From Anaerolineae bacterium (GTDB lineage: Bacteria > Chloroflexota > Anaerolineae > Aggregatilineales > Phototrophicaceae), in NCBI GenBank assembly GCA_022843745.1, contig JALHNB010000025.1, positions 38,245 through 102,244 of the forward strand: a DNA stretch of 64,000 nt, in the 5' to 3' direction. The notes below the pieces were generated by a model that was not told the DNA's origin, did no database searches, and was given only the letters and a program-made list of their open reading frames with translations. The translations under genes and the position numbers were made by a program. Below, in pieces: positions 61,819-64,000 of the stretch. Position 1 is the stretch's first letter; each line of letters begins with the position of its first letter.

Positions 61819-62627
61819 GTTTGAAACTCATTGAACGTTTACTGTTAGCTCTGGTTGGGTTGTTAATCATCACACTGATTACCGTATTTTTTATGGCCCC
61901 TGAAGTGTTGAGCAATATTCTGGAGGGGTTGCGAAACGTCAATATTATCCTGCGCTTAGGCGTTGTCCTAGTGCTGGATATTCTCATTCTGGCGTTTGTT
62001 TATTCGCGTTTGCGCTCACCCGCTACTACAGTGGATGGGTTGGTTGTGAAAGCGCCCGGTGCGATTACCGACATTGGTATTGAATCGGCGCGTGCACGGA
62101 TTTTGACTGGGGTGCAGCAGGTACCCAATGTGATTGCCGCCGATGTAAAGCTGGAAGCTGTTCGCGGGAAAGCACTCGTTGAATTGAATGTGACTGTTCG
62201 TGATGCCAATGTGAATGTGCCGCGCAAGCATCAGGAAATCAGTCAGGCTCTCAAGCAGGTTATCAACAAGCAGTTGGGCTTGACGATGTTGGGGCAGCCA
62301 CGTGTGCATATTCATTTAGACGACGAGCGCGTGGTGGTACCCGCGAAACCTGTCATAACCGAAAAGCCAAAGGAAGAATCGATTGTGATGTCTTCCAGAA
62401 CGTCGAATGGCTTTCCTCTGGTGAAGGATAGCTCAACAGTAGTTGCAAAAGACGACGCACCGATTGTGGTAAAGGACAATCCGCCGACTGTCGTGAAGGA
62501 AGACCCACTGCCTGTGGTGAAGGATAACCCGCCGCTTGTGGTCAATGACCAAAATGATAAGTGGCTGGAAAGCTTTGGTAAGTCCGATGATGAAGAAAAG
62601 AAGAATGGTGATAGCGTAAAGCCTTGA
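61815..62627 (+). CDS. AmaP-like membrane protein (Asp23-family anchor) with a repeated C-terminal tail
   Basis: 270 residues. Two helices near the N-terminus (ALVGLLIITLITVFFMA and LGVVLVLDILILAFVY) and an Asp23-like globular segment (GAITDIGIESARARIL, VELNVTVRD) resemble the alkaline-shock anchor AmaP. The C-terminal ~70 residues hold four 8-residue units of VVKDNPPx type. TTG start shares TTGA with the preceding stop; GGGAGG lies just upstream. A second TTG at 61821 is possible. Confidence 0.75.
   Translation: MSLKLIERLLLALVGLLIITLITVFFMAPEVLSNILEGLRNVNIILRLGVVLVLDILILAFVYSRLRSPATTVDGLVVKAPGAITDIGIESARARILTGVQQVPNVIAADVKLEAVRGKALVELNVTVRDANVNVPRKHQEISQALKQVINKQLGLTMLGQPRVHIHLDDERVVVPAKPVITEKPKEESIVMSSRTSNGFPLVKDSSTVVAKDDAPIVVKDNPPTVVKEDPLPVVKDNPPLVVNDQNDKWLESFGKSDDEEKKNGDSVKP
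62439..62550 (+). repeat. Degenerate 24-bp (8-codon) tandem repeat in the AmaP-like gene
   Basis: Units read VVAKDDAPI, VVKDNPPT, VVKEDPLP, VVKDNPPL, VVND. They are coding and in frame. Confidence 0.8.
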
Positions 62628-62646
62628 AGTTGTTGTGGAGTTGAGC

Positions 62647-63849
62647 ATGTCCCAATTGTCAACCAACTTTGTCGCTGGGCAGGTGACACGCTGGGTGCTG
62701 ACTGCCGTCGTGGTGGTCGTGTTGCTGCTGGCTTTCTGGCAGATCAGCCCAATTATTCTGCTCACGTTGACCTCGGTGCTGCTGGTCGTTCTTTTTACCA
62801 CGCCGATTCGTTTTTTGACACGGCGTGGTGTCAGTCGCGGCCTGGCGACAGTCATCTCCCTTGTGAGCATAGCCGCTTTTTTTGTCCTGATCGCCCTGAT
62901 GATTTTGCCGCTGTTGATCGGGCAGTTTGCAACATTAGCGGTTTTGGTGCAGCAAGGTATCAATGAGCTGATCGAAAGTTGGCAGCGTTTTTCGACCCCA
63001 CAAACGAAATATTTTCTGGGATGGGGCGAAACCCCTATACAGCCCACTCAGGACTCCGTGACGGTTATTTTCGGCTTTATTAACCAGAGTTTGCCGGTGA
63101 ACGCTGATCTGATTAACCAGGTTGCGAGCCAGCTATTTGGTGCGCTCAGCCAGATCAGCGTATCGGTTTTGCCGCTGGTGGGTGGTGTGGCAGCGACATT
63201 GCTCAATATTTTGATTGTCATTTTCCTGAGCCTCTATTTTCTGGCCGATCCGCGCGGTCATGAAGACGGCCTGATACGCCTTTTTCCAATATTCTATCGT
63301 CCACGCGCTCGTGAGATTGTTGATCGACTTGATCTGACACTGCGTGGTTGGCTGGAATCGACGATTCTCGCGATGATTTTCGTAGGCGTTGCGACCTGGA
63401 TCACGTTGGGCTTATTGGGGATTCGCGAGGCAGGCGCACTGGGTGTGATTGCAGGCGTGCTGTCATTTGTCCCAAACTTTGGCACGTTGATTGCTCTGGT
63501 GCTGGCGGTTGCTGTCGGTATTTTGCAACAGCCTCAGAATCTTGGCTGGATTATTGTTGTGACCTATGGAATCTCGCTGGTGCAGAGTCAGATTATCAGC
63601 CCGCTTCTGATCGCAGGGCGCATCAACCTGCCGCCTGTGCTGGTGCTGCTTGGGCAGATTATCGCTGGCGTGTTCTTTGGGTTCTTAGGGCTTTTGCTGG
63701 CGGTTCCTCTGGCGGCAATTATGATGGTGCTGGTACAGGAAGTATACGTTAAGGACATCCTCGGTGATCGTTTGGTTGGCACGAAAGGTCAGCCTTTAGA
63801 GGCCAAGCATCTGCTTGTCGATGATGGACTGATGAGTGATGGCGTGTAA
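62647..63849 (+). CDS. AI-2E family transporter (PerM-like membrane protein)
   Basis: 400 residues from ATG 62647, with GGAG eight bases upstream. Seven to eight helices arranged as in the AI-2E/PerM family: two early helices (RWVLTAVVVVVLLLAFW, IILLTLTSVLLVVLF), an extracellular loop, and the conserved C-terminal block FVPNFGTLIALVLAV and SQIISPLLIAGRINLPPVLVLLGQIIAG. Members have been linked to autoinducer-2 export or sodium-proton exchange; the true substrate is unknown. It is 19 bp after the AmaP-like gene. Confidence 0.9.
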   Translation: MSQLSTNFVAGQVTRWVLTAVVVVVLLLAFWQISPIILLTLTSVLLVVLFTTPIRFLTRRGVSRGLATVISLVSIAAFFVLIALMILPLLIGQFATLAVLVQQGINELIESWQRFSTPQTKYFLGWGETPIQPTQDSVTVIFGFINQSLPVNADLINQVASQLFGALSQISVSVLPLVGGVAATLLNILIVIFLSLYFLADPRGHEDGLIRLFPIFYRPRAREIVDRLDLTLRGWLESTILAMIFVGVATWITLGLLGIREAGALGVIAGVLSFVPNFGTLIALVLAVAVGILQQPQNLGWIIVVTYGISLVQSQIISPLLIAGRINLPPVLVLLGQIIAGVFFGFLGLLLAVPLAAIMMVLVQEVYVKDILGDRLVGTKGQPLEAKHLLVDDGLMSDGV

Positions 63850-64000
63850 ACTCATAATATTGCCTTAAAACTGCCCTTGACGGTCTGGGGGCAGGCTGAT
63901 ACTATTCCCGACGCTCCGATGAACAGCAGATTAACAAAGCGGTGAACACTCAATCAAATCAGTTGGTTGAGGACTGTTAACGACGAGTGCGGCAGGATAT
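63850..64000. other. Right-hand edge, no gene seen
   Basis: 151 bp after the AI-2E gene with no convincing open frame, hairpin or promoter on either strand. A short frame entering from the right is possible but cannot be supported. Confidence 0.5.

Overview
The window looks like chromosomal DNA of a free-living, non-parasitic bacterium, most likely a member of the Chloroflexota close to Anaerolineae. This rests on gene content, not on a search: many ATGA or TAATG overlaps, frequent GTG/TTG starts with good Shine-Dalgarno (SD) sequences, a K+-independent membrane pyrophosphatase, an F420-type luciferase-family oxidoreductase, Uma2, VWA-FHA and TolB-like proteins, and a SAM-I riboswitch before metK. 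No tRNA, rRNA, CRISPR array, insertion sequence or prophage was seen.

Layout. 1-13.9 kb is mostly minus strand and carries cell-surface carbohydrate functions: two family-2 glycosyltransferases (one cut by the window edge, one with an unusual extra N-terminal domain), rmlD-, rmlB- and rmlA-like dTDP-sugar genes with a HAD phosphatase, and a Wzz-like/BY-kinase pair. Mixed in are a TMEM175-like channel, an M1 peptidase, an AAC(6')-Ii-like acetyltransferase, a Cys/Met PLP enzyme and tandem esterases. 14-15.8 kb is a folate cluster (folK, folB, and divergent folE). 15.9-17.4 kb is the SAM-I riboswitch, its terminator and metK. 17.5-32 kb is housekeeping and regulation: Uma2 nuclease, stand-alone DnaB core, primary sigma factor, ilvE, UspA, DoxX, an orphan ABC ATPase, a VWA-FHA protein, a purine phosphoribosyltransferase, an S9 peptidase, a ferritin-like protein, a methyltransferase with a histidine kinase, and a VOC protein. 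lipA follows at 32-33 kb.

33.2-47.3 kb is the most unusual part. It carries five clear paralogues (at 33186, 34130, 35115, 37492 and 41738) and one remote relative (at 46297) of a multi-spanning membrane family that I do not recognise by name. They share a DLLC-type motif followed by an LYRNQ-type motif, and a YIDxIQS motif. Four of them form a minus-strand cluster with a phosphatidylcholine-synthase-like enzyme and a DedA protein. The H+-pyrophosphatase and a soluble pyrophosphatase follow. 47.4-54.8 kb is a conserved RNA/envelope cluster (mtaB, yqeY-like, 7TM-HD phosphodiesterase, ybeY, two dgkA-like genes). 55-63.8 kb holds an MFS transporter fused to a cyclic-nucleotide-binding domain, an M20 peptidase, a WD40-like secreted protein, an LLM oxidoreductase, a GAF-PP2C phosphatase, an AmaP-like membrane protein and an AI-2E family transporter.

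The most unexpected DNA-level signal is a recurring imperfect tandem duplication of about 30-34 bp placed exactly over gene ends. Five genes (at 12546, 36805, 47253, 56851 and 58288) have a second, sometimes third, copy of their last codons plus stop just downstream. One gene (4653) has three 30-bp copies over its start codon. No single annotated element explains this.
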